From contig NC_085874.1 in the NCBI RefSeq assembly GCF_034702125.1, positions 272,501 through 336,500 on the forward strand: 64,000 nucleotides of DNA. Direction: 5' to 3'. The translations under genes were made by a program, and so were the position numbers. The notes under the pieces were generated by a model. It saw only the letters and a program-made list of their open reading frames with translations. It made no database searches and had not been told where the DNA came from. The stretch comes from Engraulis encrasicolus. Its lineage: Eukaryota > Chordata > Actinopteri > Clupeiformes > Engraulidae. Below, one piece after another: positions 23,590 through 64,000 of the stretch (positions are counted from its first letter, which is position 1; each line of letters starts with the position of its first letter).

Positions 23590-24415
23590 TCGTATCATTA
23601 CATTACATTACATTACATTGCTATTTAGCAGATGCCTTTGTTCAAAGCGACTTGCGATTTAGCAATTTAAACAAGAACAGGGTGAGGCACAGTGTACAGT
23701 TGCAATAAACTTACTGATAGAATTGTCCTTCAAAGAGTAAAGAAGAGGACAATGCATTAAAAAGTAGCACAAAAAAAAGACCTCAAGGTGCAGTGTACAG
23801 TTGCAACACTGACAACATTGTCAAACACAAGGTAATAGAAGCAGCAACATTAAATAATAGGAAGGTAACAAGGCAAATTGGATGATAAGCAAGACATCTA
23901 GGCGCAGTGGACAGTTGCAACACTGGCAACAATGTCCGACACAGTGATAAAGAAAAAATAAGTAAAGGATTTAAAAAGGATGTTCAAAGCAAATTAGGTA
24001 CATAAAGATGTTAGGTACATAAGAGATGTTATGGTTTAAGGAAACACCTCAGAGACTAAGATTAAAGACAGAGATTAAAAACTAAAGGCTACAAGGTGAG
24101 TAGAATTAGTTATGTTAGAGTGTTAAGCACGGAAGCTTTCTCGGAAGAGGTGAGTCTTCACTTAACTAGCTTCTTGAAGGTTGAGAGAGGGATGACCCTG
24201 CTCTTGTAGCAGCTGGTAGCTCATTCCACCATTGAGAAACAATGACAGAAAACCGTTTGGACTGGGGTTGCCTTGTGTGAGTAGTGGACAAGGCTAAACG
24301 GTTGGTATTGGAGGAACACAACACCCTGGTAGGAACATATGGCTTGAGCATATTCTTTAGGTAAGCCGTAGCAGAACCTGCTTTAATTTTGTAGGCAAGG
24401 GTCAGAGCTTTGTGT
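23590..24415 (-). mobile_element. LINE 3' fragment sharing its tail with the local SINE
   Basis: Read on the minus strand: a broken C-terminal block (YVPTRVLCSSNTNRLA, WWNELPAATRA) and a 3' end with AAGTCGCTTTGAACAAAGGC, ATCTGCTAAA and (ATGTA)n. It splits the duplicated exon 10 and 3' region. Confidence 0.72.
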
Positions 24416-24431
24416 TGGATTCAGCGTATCA

Positions 24432-24620
24432 ATCCCATGTTGTCTCACATTAACATGACAGCTATCCAACTAGCCCGGAGACCATTGATCTGCTCATGGA
24501 TAATTGACTGCAAAAACTCCTTAGCGTTGATCATTTACTGACCTAGTGCACCTAGATACCATGGCATGTTAACAGACTACTATGCTCCTAGGTTAGGTTA
24601 GGTTTCCTTACTTGCCTTCA
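24432..24620 (+). pseudogene. Duplicate of the zinc-finger/WWE gene 3' region
   Basis: CCATGTTGTCTCACA, GGAGACCATTGATCTGCTC, GGATAATTGACTG and TTAACAGAC match 18806-18930 in order. Non-coding. Confidence 0.6.
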
Positions 24621-25223
24621 CAATTGGCCTTGGAGACAAAGGAGCAGATATGCCTTTACAGACCTATAAGTGCTTGTAATTGCAACACTATAAGCCTATA
24701 GACCTACAGTATGATCTCACATATCTTTTACAACCATTTTCCACTGTTACCTAATGAAGTCGATACACTGTAAGAGTAGGCCTACTTCTTCTTGTGCTTT
24801 TTACATCCATATTAGGGAGGTTGCTGTGTCACAACAAACACAAAATAATACCGTTATACATTACAGACAGTGCAATACACCATGACGTCACATGAAAGCC
24901 ATTAAGGAGTAGGCTACACACAGACACATAAGATTATCTCACCCTCAGCTCTGACTATCTGACCCATACATTCACAAGACAAACATCCCCTAACATACAC
25001 ATTTACTCTACAATAATAACTACATCCATACCACTCATCCTTCCACAAACACAGCTCACACAAATCCTGGCTGTCACAGACATCATCCATCCATTCTGTC
25101 TCTCACCAGCTCACATTCCCAACTTTAAAACAAATACATTTGGAAGTCCATCCAAGCCAATTCTTCTCTGTTTCGTAATAAGCTTAATACTGTATATGCA
25201 GGCAGGCCTGGACTGGCAATCTG

Positions 25224-25595
25224 TAGGGATGTACAGAATCCAAGATTCAGTTTCAGATTCGGCTAAATATTGGCTTTGTTGACAGGGTTCGGTTTTGGCT
25301 GAACCCTAGAGCGCCAACCGAACCGAATCCTACCGCATGTGTTAACGCAAAGTCATTATGTCATCAATGTGAAAACTTATTGCCTTTTTACAGTTTGAAA
25401 TAAGATCATAAAATGGAATTCCTGCCTGAAGTATCTTACTGTTAAAAAAGGAAATACACTGTCCAATCGTTTTCACTAATGTGCTGGCTGATGATCGGAG
25501 TAGGATTCAGTATTTGGTTTCAGATTCGGCCAAATCTCTAGCACTGGATTTGGTATTCGGCAGAACCTTTAAAGTCAGGATTCGGTACATCTCAA
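25224..25595. mobile_element. hAT-type MITE nested in another repeat
   Basis: Ends TAGGGATGTAC and GTACATCTCAA; flanks GCAATCTG (25216-25223) and GTAATCTG (25596-25603) agree at 7 of 8 bases. The outer sequence (GGCCTGGACTGG on the left, CTGGCATACAGGGCATTTTC on the right) looks like a second hAT element running to about 26140. Confidence 0.7.
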
Positions 25596-26274
25596 GTAAT
25601 CTGGCATACAGGGCATTTTCTGGTGAGTCAACACAGGCTGATGATGTTGGATTCTTATGTATTTTCTCAGAGACTAGCCAAATATGCAGAGGGGTGCGTG
25701 GCTGGAATTGTTTTTGTCCCAGTTCAGTCCTGCATGCAGGAACAAAAAGAAATGTTTGCAGCAATTGTGCCTGTATGGCCTACTGTATATACACCCAGGA
25801 GGACCAAGGGGCTTGAGTCAAGTTACCACCAGCAGAGATTGAGATTGCCCGGTTGTTCTAGGTTACAGGCTGCTGGGGCCCACCACGGGAGGGCAAATTT
25901 TGTGTCAAAATTGCATAGTTTCGTAAATACAAGCTAGGAATTAAGGATAATATATTTTTCCACTGTGGAAAGGAGTATTGAGAGGATTTAAAACCGTACT
26001 GAACACGACAGATTTTGCATATAGCATCTTTTGACAATCCTACAATTTTTCACTTTTGACTGATCAGAGGCCCCCTGGCAGGTGCGGACCCCTATAGGCT
26101 GCAGCCATACCTAGCCTATGTGTTAATCCGGCCCTCACCGCCAGTTATGGGGATGAACTACTAAGATCACACTATCAGACTCCAAAGTACCAAAGTAGTT
26201 TCTTCCACCAAGCAATTAGATTGCTGAAGTCATGCTGAAGACAACAAGGCACTCTTTGCAACCCCCCCCCCCCC

Positions 26275-26379
<105 letters not shown>

Positions 26380-26420
26380 CATTTATTTATCTTTTGAGGA
26401 GACAAAACACAGTAATTTAA

Positions 26421-26762
26421 AGGGGTATGCCACTATTTTGGGGCTTAATACAGTTAAAATCGTTGGCTGGGGTTTATAAAGGTAGTAAAGTGTCTTATTT
26501 TTCATGTTAAGCGTTGCCTTGCTTTAAGACAAGTTAAAAGAGGGAATATGTCGCTAAGCTAGTGAAAGTCAATGTATCCGTGTAGCATGCTACAATGCTA
26601 CACGGATACATTGACTTTCACTAGCTTAGCGACATATTCCCTCTTTTAACTTGTCGTAAAGCAAGACAAGGGCTTACATGAAAAATAAGACACTTTACCA
26701 CCTTTATAAACTCCAGCCAACGATTTTAACTGTATTAAGCCCCAAAATAGTGGCATACCCCT
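26421..26762. mobile_element. TTAA-flanked near-perfect palindromic MITE
   Basis: Arms of about 165 bp pair almost end to end; the centre is near 26592 (TAGCATGCTACAATGCTACA). Ends AGGGGTATGCC and GGCATACCCCT; TTAA duplicated on both sides (26417-26420 and 26763-26766). No coding capacity. Confidence 0.85.
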
Positions 26763-27099
26763 TTAATTTTACTCTATTATAGGCTTCAAACCTATGATTA
26801 GACGTAATAAAAGAAATCTTGAATCTTGAATCGGGTGAGTATACGAATAGTTCCTCAAAGGGCAAATAAGCAATTATATCCACTGAGGTACACAGTTGGC
26901 TACTTCCAACTAGACTAGACACACTCATTACCACACTGTGCCCATTCAAAAGCAGTACCCTACAGGTACTCTCAACACTGGTATAATGAAAAGAAGGAGT
27001 TGTAATGACACACATCTACATTCATTACTTCACAACATCACTCACATCATCACCCTGATGGCATCACGCCCCTCGTCCATATAACAAGACAAGGTGCGT

Positions 27100-27697
27100 A
27101 ACCTAGTGCGCTTGGACGAGGCGAGGGCACGTTCCTTTCCCGTAAGCAGTTACGCCTCCTTCATATCCTAGTCCAGTTTCATTGCCGTTACCTGAGGAGG
27201 GGGAGGAAGAGGAGGAGGATGTGGTCTCCGCGCGTGCCCACGACGTGGCTGTTCACCTAGCGCCAATTCGTTTATTTGCCGCTCGGTGTAACGCAGTTTT
27301 GGTCCTCCTGACTGTCCATTGTTCTTCGCTTGGCTTTGACGGCCGGCGGTTCTCAGTCCGTGCATCTCCTACCTCCGTCGTTCTCGATCTGACGAGGGCA
27401 CCTGTTATTGTGCGGTGAGGATTTCGGCGGTTTTAAATGGGATTCCTAACGTACGGGACTTGTCGACGATGCTGGCTACGAAAAGGCATATAATATGGGG
27501 CTGACTGACTAACACCGCGCCAGATATGATTTTCCCGTGGAAATTGGTTCGACGATTTGCGCTCTACGGTTTGAGGCTTTTCGGTGCAACGGTCGCCCAT
27601 CCTGGATGATGCATGGCGACGAGTTCCCCTTACGCTGTGATCTGGAGCTCGGTCTGAGGAGGGTGATCCATGCGTCTCTACTATTACCAATATCAAC
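27100..27697 (+). promoter_or_regulatory. CpG-rich 5' region of TMEM151B
   Basis: CpG density rises sharply compared with the flanks (for example GCGCGTGCCCACGACGTGGC, CGCCAATTCG, CGGCCGGCGG) and stays high to exon 1. No TATA box was seen. A CpG-island-type promoter and 5' UTR are inferred from position. Confidence 0.5.
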
Positions 27698-56724
<29,027 letters not shown>

Positions 56725-57105
56725 TGACAGTGATGACTCAATGATTGACGTGCTACTGCTAGGGAACTACTCTGGGTTATTCTGAAACTAAAGCTACGTT
56801 GACTAAAAGGGAAACCTGTCATTACCCTAACTACAGACAACGTGAAGCTCCTCTCTCAAGAGCATAGGTGCCAAGAGTAGGAGACTGAGGAAGAGGAGGT
56901 GGAGAGTTAGGAGAGGCTGGTGTCTGGAGGAATGTTTTGAAAACCAGGAGCAAGTGGATTGGTTTGCGAATGGAGTGTTTTTGAAGGATTTTTTTAGGGA
57001 GACCGCTTTTCACTTTTCTAATGGAGAGAGAATGTGCTCGAGAGACTTGAGATGGATCAGATTGGAGCTTTGGGCCAATGGATATGAGGTATGGTATGTG
57101 AAAGC

Positions 57106-57408
57106 CCACCTGGGAAACTCCAACTCCCATTGTCATTGTGACACAGCACTCCACAGTCCACAGTACACCGTGCTCACTGCGCACAACTAAATTGCATTTA
57201 TGTCTCACCCGTGCAAGGAGCAGCCCCCAATGGCGCCCCAAGGGAGCAGTGCGGTGGGACGGTGCCATGCTCAGGGTACCTCAGTCATGGAGGAGGATGG
57301 GGGAGAGCACTGGTTAATTACTTCCCCAATCAACCTGGTGGCTCCGGAGTTGAACCAGCAACCTTTTGGATATAAGTCTGACGTCCTAACCACTTACCCA
57401 TGACTGCC
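57106..57408 (-). mobile_element. tRNA-derived SINE, minus orientation
   Basis: On the minus strand the head has GTAAGTGGTTAGGACGTCAG and B box GGTTCAACTCC (57346-57356); the 3' end is GGGAGTTGGAGTTTCCCAG. Lies in the tmem151b 3' UTR. A second, headless copy is at 63133-63352. Confidence 0.75.
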
Positions 57409-57432
57409 CTTACGTATTTGCTACCTCACTTA

Positions 57433-57602
57433 TGCCTTTTTTCCACTGCCAGTTTTCTGGAAGGCCTACAGCGCGACTCGGTCGCCAATTTTTGCTTTTC
57501 GATTGGGCACGATACAGCTCAATCGAAGAGCAAAAAGTGGCGGCCGAGTCGCAATGTGTTGAGCTGTAGGCCTACCAGAAAACCAGCAGTGGAAAAGAGG
57601 CA
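57433..57602. mobile_element. PIF/Harbinger-like hairpin MITE, copy 2
   Basis: Ends TGCCTTTTTTCC and GGAAAAGAGGCA, TTA on both sides; body CAGCGCGACTCGG, AGCAAAAAGTGGCGGCCGAG. Same family as 18427-18584. Confidence 0.72.
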
Positions 57603-58698
57603 TTAGTGTACTTTGGCATGACCACTGCTCTATAAAAGGGAGGAATACCATCTTGCTATGGGATTTTCAGCCTTTGTGACTGAGGTTTCCTGCAGTTTGA
57701 GTCTCTTTCTCAAAGTAGGTCGTTACACATACAGCGATGAAAATGGATAATTCTGAACAAATGTCTGGGTTCCAAATTAGATGTCTCAGTGATGCCTGAC
57801 TGTGTCATCTGAAGGAGTAGCAGCTTGGGCAGTCTTTCCATGCAAGCTGTTGTTTGTTGCGCACAACAGTCTCTCTGTTCACATACTGCACATTCAAAGT
57901 GACCGATTTTGGTTTTCTCTCTCACTTTATGTGTTTTTCTATTTGGTCTTTTCTACAGATGTTTTGAGTCAGACAGCATCGTGAGATATTTTGAAGTCAC
58001 TCCGTCCACTATCTGTGGTGGGATGTCATGAGCTACACTGTATCAAAAGAGTAGCCATCTCTTACTGAATCTAATTTTCATGACGTAAAATGTGTTACTT
58101 GCACAACAAGATCCACATTATTTGCTGACTAAAATAACTATTCATGGCACAACAGCAGCCATTCTCATTTTACAGAAGCACTGTAAAATAGTGTGTGTTC
58201 AGACTGTTTATTCTGTAGCATGAATGAATCAACCTGTTCACTTCTTCACGTGGCATTTCACACTGATGAATATTACATGGATGCCATTTTGTTCCCAAGA
58301 GACATTGGGCTAAACCATAGAAGGGCGATGAATAGATTTAGGAATTGATTTTTTTTCTTCTGCAAAGAGTATAATGCACATCTGTTAGGTGTCAAGTGTG
58401 TAGGATAATTTTGCGGTACATGCTGAAATATGGGTTCAGGGTCGTCATCAACCGCAATGACAGAATTTTGCATCTTCATTGCTCACATCAGTAGGTTTGA
58501 CTATCAACCTACAGTACATGGAAAAAATAGAGTGTAGTGTGTGTTTGGAAGAGGTCAGATGACACATTGTGAGCCTCATAACAACATAGTGTATGTAGGC
58601 CTACGTAAGACTGTGTTTGAGCAACTTCCAAAAAGTGATATACAATAATGACAGTAATAATATTAATCATTTCTCCATACTGATGCTGTAAAACTGCA

Positions 58699-58704
58699 AA
58701 TAAA
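58699..58704 (+). terminator. Candidate poly(A) signal of tmem151b
   Basis: AATAAA about 1.97 kb after the stop, the first canonical copy noticed. A 3' UTR of this length is plausible but unproven. Confidence 0.35.
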
Positions 58705-60706
58705 GACGCACAGGATACTTAGGACTACTCCACTTGCTGTTCACAAAAAGGCCCAGATTTGGTCAGCATGTAATTTTGGTTTCTTAGAACTACCTCTTTT
58801 TCCAGATAGTGCCTGACACTGAGGATTTCCTTAGCCTCAAAACGCTGTCATCTTCAGCTTCTGTGGCAGGGGGTCATACAGGAAAAAATACAGTTTTGTT
58901 TATTGTGTTTCATTTTTTTAATAATTTATTTATTGCGTTTTACTTGTAGTTATTATAAAGTAATGAAGACCAACTGTCATTCATGAGCAAAGATACTTAG
59001 AAGGGGGAAAAGAGTTTGTCAAGGTGAACAGCACTGATTCATAAAGAACAAAATTGGGGTGGGAATGTCATTTTTTGTCTTTTACCACAGCTTTGGAGAG
59101 AGACAGTGGATGTGGAGGAATGGTTCTGATTTAAGGACAATAGAAGGGATCTCGTTATGAAACTATAAAATCAGGCGAGGAGAGTTGACGTTGAAGCATT
59201 TTTTATTTTTTTTTACTACATTTTAGACACACACAATACAAAAAATACATGTTCCTGTCAAACTAGAATGATACGAATCATGGCCAATGCATAGATGAAA
59301 TACTGAAGGAAAAAAACACCACCAATATCCTGCTTTGTCTCTCTGCTAACTGAGACTCCTCATAGGGTGAGTGTAGAATTGTAATTTCAGGCTCTAAACA
59401 TCAAAAAGGCCTGGAAATGTGCGGCTGATATTATGCAGCAGTGTAGCTCATTATGCCCATGGCCTTATGCAGCGAGCAGACGGCAGACACAAGGGCTGAA
59501 TACCAATCCTCACACCTCTGCACACTGCTGACATGTGACGAGGAGAGAGAGGGGGCCGAGAGAAAAAGTAAGGGATGCTGATGATGGGGGTATAGTGGGA
59601 AAGAGAGTTGGAGAGATGTAAAGAAGGAGAAAGGGAGAGAATGAAAGTGAGAGGCATAGGCAATGTAAGAAAGAAGGGAGAGACACAAAAGAGGAAGAGA
59701 ATGATGGAGGGTGGGTGAGGAAAGAGAGAGAGAGAGAGAGAGCCCTTGGTCAAAAACAGTTCACGTATCTTACTGCTGCAGGCTTCACATGCATTTTGAA
59801 TGTCTAGATGTTCATTTTAGATTAAAAGAGAGGGGGAAGGGAGAGATAGGAAAATAGAGGGGAGGGGGGTGAAATGCTGAGAATCCTGCCACGTCAAGGC
59901 AGCTGTGGTCCGTTAATGTATTTTCTTAAGCACCGTTTTAAATGTATCGTAGGGGTGATGAGGAATATGGCCTAGACTCAAGATCAGTATCATCAGACCA
60001 CTGACAAATAGGCTACTGACAGCAGCCATATAGTCACTCGTCATTTTGATCTGACAGACACACAGACAATGAGGCACAGCCTGTCCGCTTCCCTAATGCA
60101 TTTCTGACAAGTATTTGTTGTCACTGTAACAAAGTTTAACCATCCAGCACTGGAATGCTCCCAAACACCTTGACTTGTCTCCTCTATCCATATGACCCCA
60201 CTTAGCCACACACAAGCAGTAATAGGTAGGTAATAAGAGAATTATTATCACTGCTGGAAATGAGTGCATAGTTCAGATTCAAAATCATGTAAGTACATAT
60301 ATAATGTGATTGACATTACTTTTACAGTTTTTTGTAATGGCTTTTAAAGGGTTTTGCATTTGAACTCATCAAGTGCACATTTATAGAAAGCAGGCCATGG
60401 AGCGGCAACTTACTAGAAAAGCCACACTGAATGTAATAAGACAAAGGGCCATTGTTTTGCTCCCCGTGTTGTGAAAGTGTGAATATCAGCTAAGGTTAAG
60501 AGGGAACATCCAACCACAGGGTGACAATTTCACAAGGCCACATTTTGAACCTGCCCCATCTTCCCTGGAAATGTACTGCATAAATGATGTAGCCTACTGT
60601 ACATGAGCCTTCCCCAGAGCCTGTCATAGCGGCCTTTCTTTTAGTGTCCTCAGATGGATTTTAGTGGTTTGAGATGCAGAGGGAGGAAAGAAGTAGAAGT
60701 TGGATG

Positions 60707-60714
60707 ACACACAC

Positions 60715-60796
<82 letters not shown>
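60707..60796. repeat. (CA)n microsatellite
   Basis: Pure CA array apart from one GC near its start. Confidence 0.97.
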
Positions 60797-60800
<4 letters not shown>

Positions 60801-62152
60801 AAACTCTACTACTTATGAGTTATCTCCTTGACCATGACCTTCAATTCTGAGAGGCAAACATAATTTGCCTTCCACCCGCACTGTGCTCCCCATTGAGAAA
60901 GTACACCTGGTTTACGACCCCAAACGCCCACTTTTATTGTGCTCATATCACAGGGATGCAGGTTGCTCCAAAAGGCTTCAGATGAAAGGTGAAAGGCATA
61001 TTATATAGTGGTCAGGAATATTGTGTGAAGTGTTCAATGTTTTTGTATTTCTATTATAAAGGGTGTGCTGCACTGGAAGGTACAACACACCCCAAGGTGC
61101 AACACACACACACACACACAGAGCATCTCAATTCGCTCAGTGGATATGATACCTGTTGGTGTTGTCAGCAATGTCCTGTGTATGTATAATTCCATACCTT
61201 GCCATATTCACAGCTATGCAACACTAACTCAGACAGACTTGCATGCACAATGCTTTCAGGTTAATATTTTGTTTAATTTCCTGTTTTCCATACTTTCTCT
61301 GGTTAGAAATGTAATGACAAAATTTGTTTTGACCTGGTTGAAAAGGTGTGTAATATATAGTGGTGTCAGTCCTTGGTTTAGAAAATATGCCACGCCCTGC
61401 CACAAATTTGAACCAGCCTACTTTGCATTACGTATGTGATTGCTCGTCAAGCATTCATAAAGGGTTGATATGGCACTTCATCAGGTCCAGAGGAGAAACA
61501 TGTGAGGTGTCATGTACATCCTAAACCCAAAATCGACATTTCAGTGAAAAGGGCCCATAATCTCAGGTCAACTTTGTCTACAGAGAGTGCGGTTTAAGTA
61601 TGGATGACGCATGTTGAACTTGTGATGTGTGATTTCCTTGTGGTGAGCGTTAACTACAGCAATTAAGGCCAATGGTCTTCAACGAAAGAGCAGTTATTCA
61701 CTATATCAATAAAACAGGGAGTCATCGCTCATCAAGACAACAACCCGATTTTTCTTTTCAGATCCTAAATTACCACTTTCTAAGGTATTCAACAACATTA
61801 TAATGATTAACGGAACATGCATTATTTTTCACCAATTGAATCTAACCCCCAGATACTGGCCAGACTAATGAGTGATGTTGTAATGCCCCAATCCTGTCCC
61901 AAGTCCCCATTTATTCTCCTTGTACGTACACTCCATTAGTGTAATTGGATTGAAGCTGATGAGGCCTGTTTACCACCGTGTTCTCTGAGGCTTCATCTGT
62001 TACAGCTGATGCACATCAGTTCTGGCGAGACATGAATGTGTGTTTTTTTGGGGGGGTTTTTGTGATTATTTCATTAGAGCAACAAAACCAGAGATGTGTA
62101 GAATTATCATTAGGGGTGTATTTAGAACAATAGTAGTGTGATATTGCACATG

Positions 62153-62162
62153 CGCACGCACG

Positions 62163-62215
<53 letters not shown>
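62153..62215. repeat. (GCAC)n(CA)n microsatellite
   Basis: Begins with GCAC tetramers, then CA. Confidence 0.95.
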
Positions 62216-62217
<2 letters not shown>

Positions 62218-63132
62218 TGATGACATTAGTTTACCCATTTTTTGACTGTTAAACATCAAACCCTTTATGACATGACAATATACCGGTAATGATATTTTCT
62301 CCCATTTCACATTTTTCCATTCTCTGGTGTGGGTCCCTCGCTTTTATGAGGTGTTGTATACAGGTGAGACATTTTTTTGATATTGTACATAGAATTAAGA
62401 ACTGAGAGGAATATTGGTGGGTTTTTTTGTTTGTATGTTTTTTTGTTTTACTTTCTAGTGCAATTAGTTTACTGTGCCACATTTTTGAAATCGCACATAA
62501 AATTGTCTTTTGCAAAGAAAATGTGTTAAAACAAAACAAAAAAACTGTAAGGTTTTTATAATTTATCTGTGTGTGTATAATTGTCTATAATATTATGAAT
62601 AAACCATTCAAAACAGCCTAATGACACCGTGGAGAACGGGAGTCAGAATTGAACATTTGATAGTTGATGTGTGTAATTTGTATTCTGTACATTAGCAGGC
62701 CATGGCACCTGTGAGTGACACTTCTGATGCTATTAGGACAACGTAATTGATGAAATAATGCACATGTGCTGTGTGTGGCGCGTCCCTACTCAACCTGGCG
62801 TCTGTGAAAGCTGACATGATAAGAGCTGATGGTGTGAATGATCGAACATTCATTCATCTTTTAAAAACACAAACACTATGTAATAGCAACTGTGAGTCAC
62901 GTGTAATGGCATGTTAACCGTTCAGGAGTTCTTTGTATCGAGATGGATAAAATAAAATAATTACAAAACAAACACAGAAGGTGTTGGCAGGCCATCCTTT
63001 CCTTTCTGCTCTCATATGACTGAACTTCCTCTGAAAGTGATAAGTGTTGTACATAATAGACACTGAGATATAGTTAAACCCTCTGCACAGTACACAGTAA
63101 TACTGTCCAGTTGAAGACGAAAGCAGAAGCTC

Positions 63133-63352
63133 AACTGGGAAACTCCAACTCCCATTGTCATTGTGACAAAGCACTCTACAGCACACTGCACACTACGAAA
63201 TTGCATTTATGCCTCACACGTGCAAAGGGGCAGCCCCCAATGGCGCCTGAAAGGGAGCAGTGCGGCGGGACAGTACCATGCTCAGGGTACCTCAGTCATG
63301 GAGGAGGATGGTGGAGAACACTGGTTAATAACTCCCCCAATCAACCTGTAAA
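63133..63352 (-). mobile_element. Headless SINE copy
   Basis: Matches 57110-57335 almost base for base (GGGAAACTCCAACTCCCATT; GGGTACCTCAGTCATGGAGG) but stops before the tRNA-like head, so it is 5' truncated. Confidence 0.72.
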
Positions 63353-64000
63353 ACTATGGACATACAGTACACAGTTGTCGGCTCACCTGAAGCCTTTTCA
63401 GGCAGTTCTCTCTTAGACGAGCTCTTGTCTCCTCGAGGTGCTCATGGACTGCTAAAAAAATGTGTAGGAATAAATGACAAAGTTGTATGTAGCCTATATC
63501 AACTTGGCACAAAGCTACTGTTTCTGTTGCGTACAGTATTGTACATTAGATGCCAGTAAAATTATTGACCAAATCTGTGTGTGCTACTTTGTGTCACATT
63601 TGAGTAATGTAATGCAGGAAATCTTTCCTGAAAAGTGAAGTCTAAAAAACACTTCAGTCTCTCTTTGCATGTGGCATCCTGAGGTTTTTTTAAATACTAT
63701 TGTGAGATGGAATAAAGGTTTAAGTCATTCCAGGAACAGTGCTTTCTGTAGAGATGCAGAGTGCAGTTTCCCATTAAGAATTCAAAAGGAGTAAAACAAA
63801 AGTAAATACAAGAAAATGCATCTACAACAATGCATCTGCAAAATGAATTATATCAGGAGATTTTACATCCCACTTTTTCCTCTATATTATCTGCTATGAC
63901 TGTACTTTCAGATTATATAATACTGAAATCTAGGAAGAGGAAGCAGATCTAGGAGCGCTATTCACATAATGTGAAGGACAGGATGTGACAGCATGTGATT

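Larger units (their letters stand above)
58705..64000. other. Downstream stretch without a recognised gene
   Basis: No exon with family resemblance found on either strand. Holds a polypurine tract (59540-59740), CA arrays at 60707-60796 and 62153-62215, a headless SINE copy and unique AT-rich sequence. Confidence 0.6.

Overview
The window is vertebrate nuclear DNA, almost certainly from a teleost fish. It has GT-AG split genes that match vertebrate proteins, very long (CA)n, (GT)n and (CT)n arrays every few kb, fish-type LINE and SINE remnants, and layer on layer of short inverted-repeat DNA transposons. There are no operons, bacterial genes or CRISPR arrays. The species cannot be told from the sequence alone.

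Three host genes can be supported. (1) At 3,879-4,039 on the minus strand lies the first coding exon of a hephaestin/ceruloplasmin-type multicopper ferroxidase, closest by eye to HEPHL1. It has a signal peptide and the family's first-strand motif; the rest of the gene runs off the left edge. (2) At 7,777-18,760 on the plus strand is a ten-exon gene for a 396-residue protein with two CCCH zinc fingers and three WWE-type modules, as in the PARP12/ZAP (PARP13) family. It stops right after the last WWE module, so it has no PARP catalytic domain. An interferon-response element sits 19 bp before its start codon, and the same 12 bases lie 90 bp upstream of the ferroxidase start. The two genes are divergent. 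(3) At 27,698-56,724 on the plus strand is a five-exon TMEM151B-like gene of 594 residues. All splice phases agree, and the protein ends in a PDZ-ligand-like tail.

The rest is mostly mobile DNA. A 5'-truncated CR1/L2-type LINE with one frame break separates the two divergent genes (about 5.1-7.2 kb). Introns of the zinc-finger gene hold L2 fragments, a split SINE pair, hairpin elements and a hAT element with a perfect 8-bp target duplication. Between 18.8 and 27.1 kb are a partial duplicate of the zinc-finger gene's last exon and 3' region, an array of ACCATGGT palindromes, SINEs and TTAA-flanked hairpin elements. TMEM151B intron 3 contains a three-level nest (hAT, then long-TIR element, then Tc1-type element) and intron 4 another (TA-flanked element, then hAT, then a further hairpin). 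Just after exon 3 is a decayed second copy of that exon. From about 58.7 kb to the right edge I see only repeats and unique non-coding sequence.

Functional reading: genes 1 and 2 look like interferon-responsive neighbours (iron or copper handling, and nucleic-acid or ADP-ribose sensing), but joint regulation is inference from two short motifs. TMEM151B is a neuronal-type membrane protein in mammals and has no evident link to the other two.
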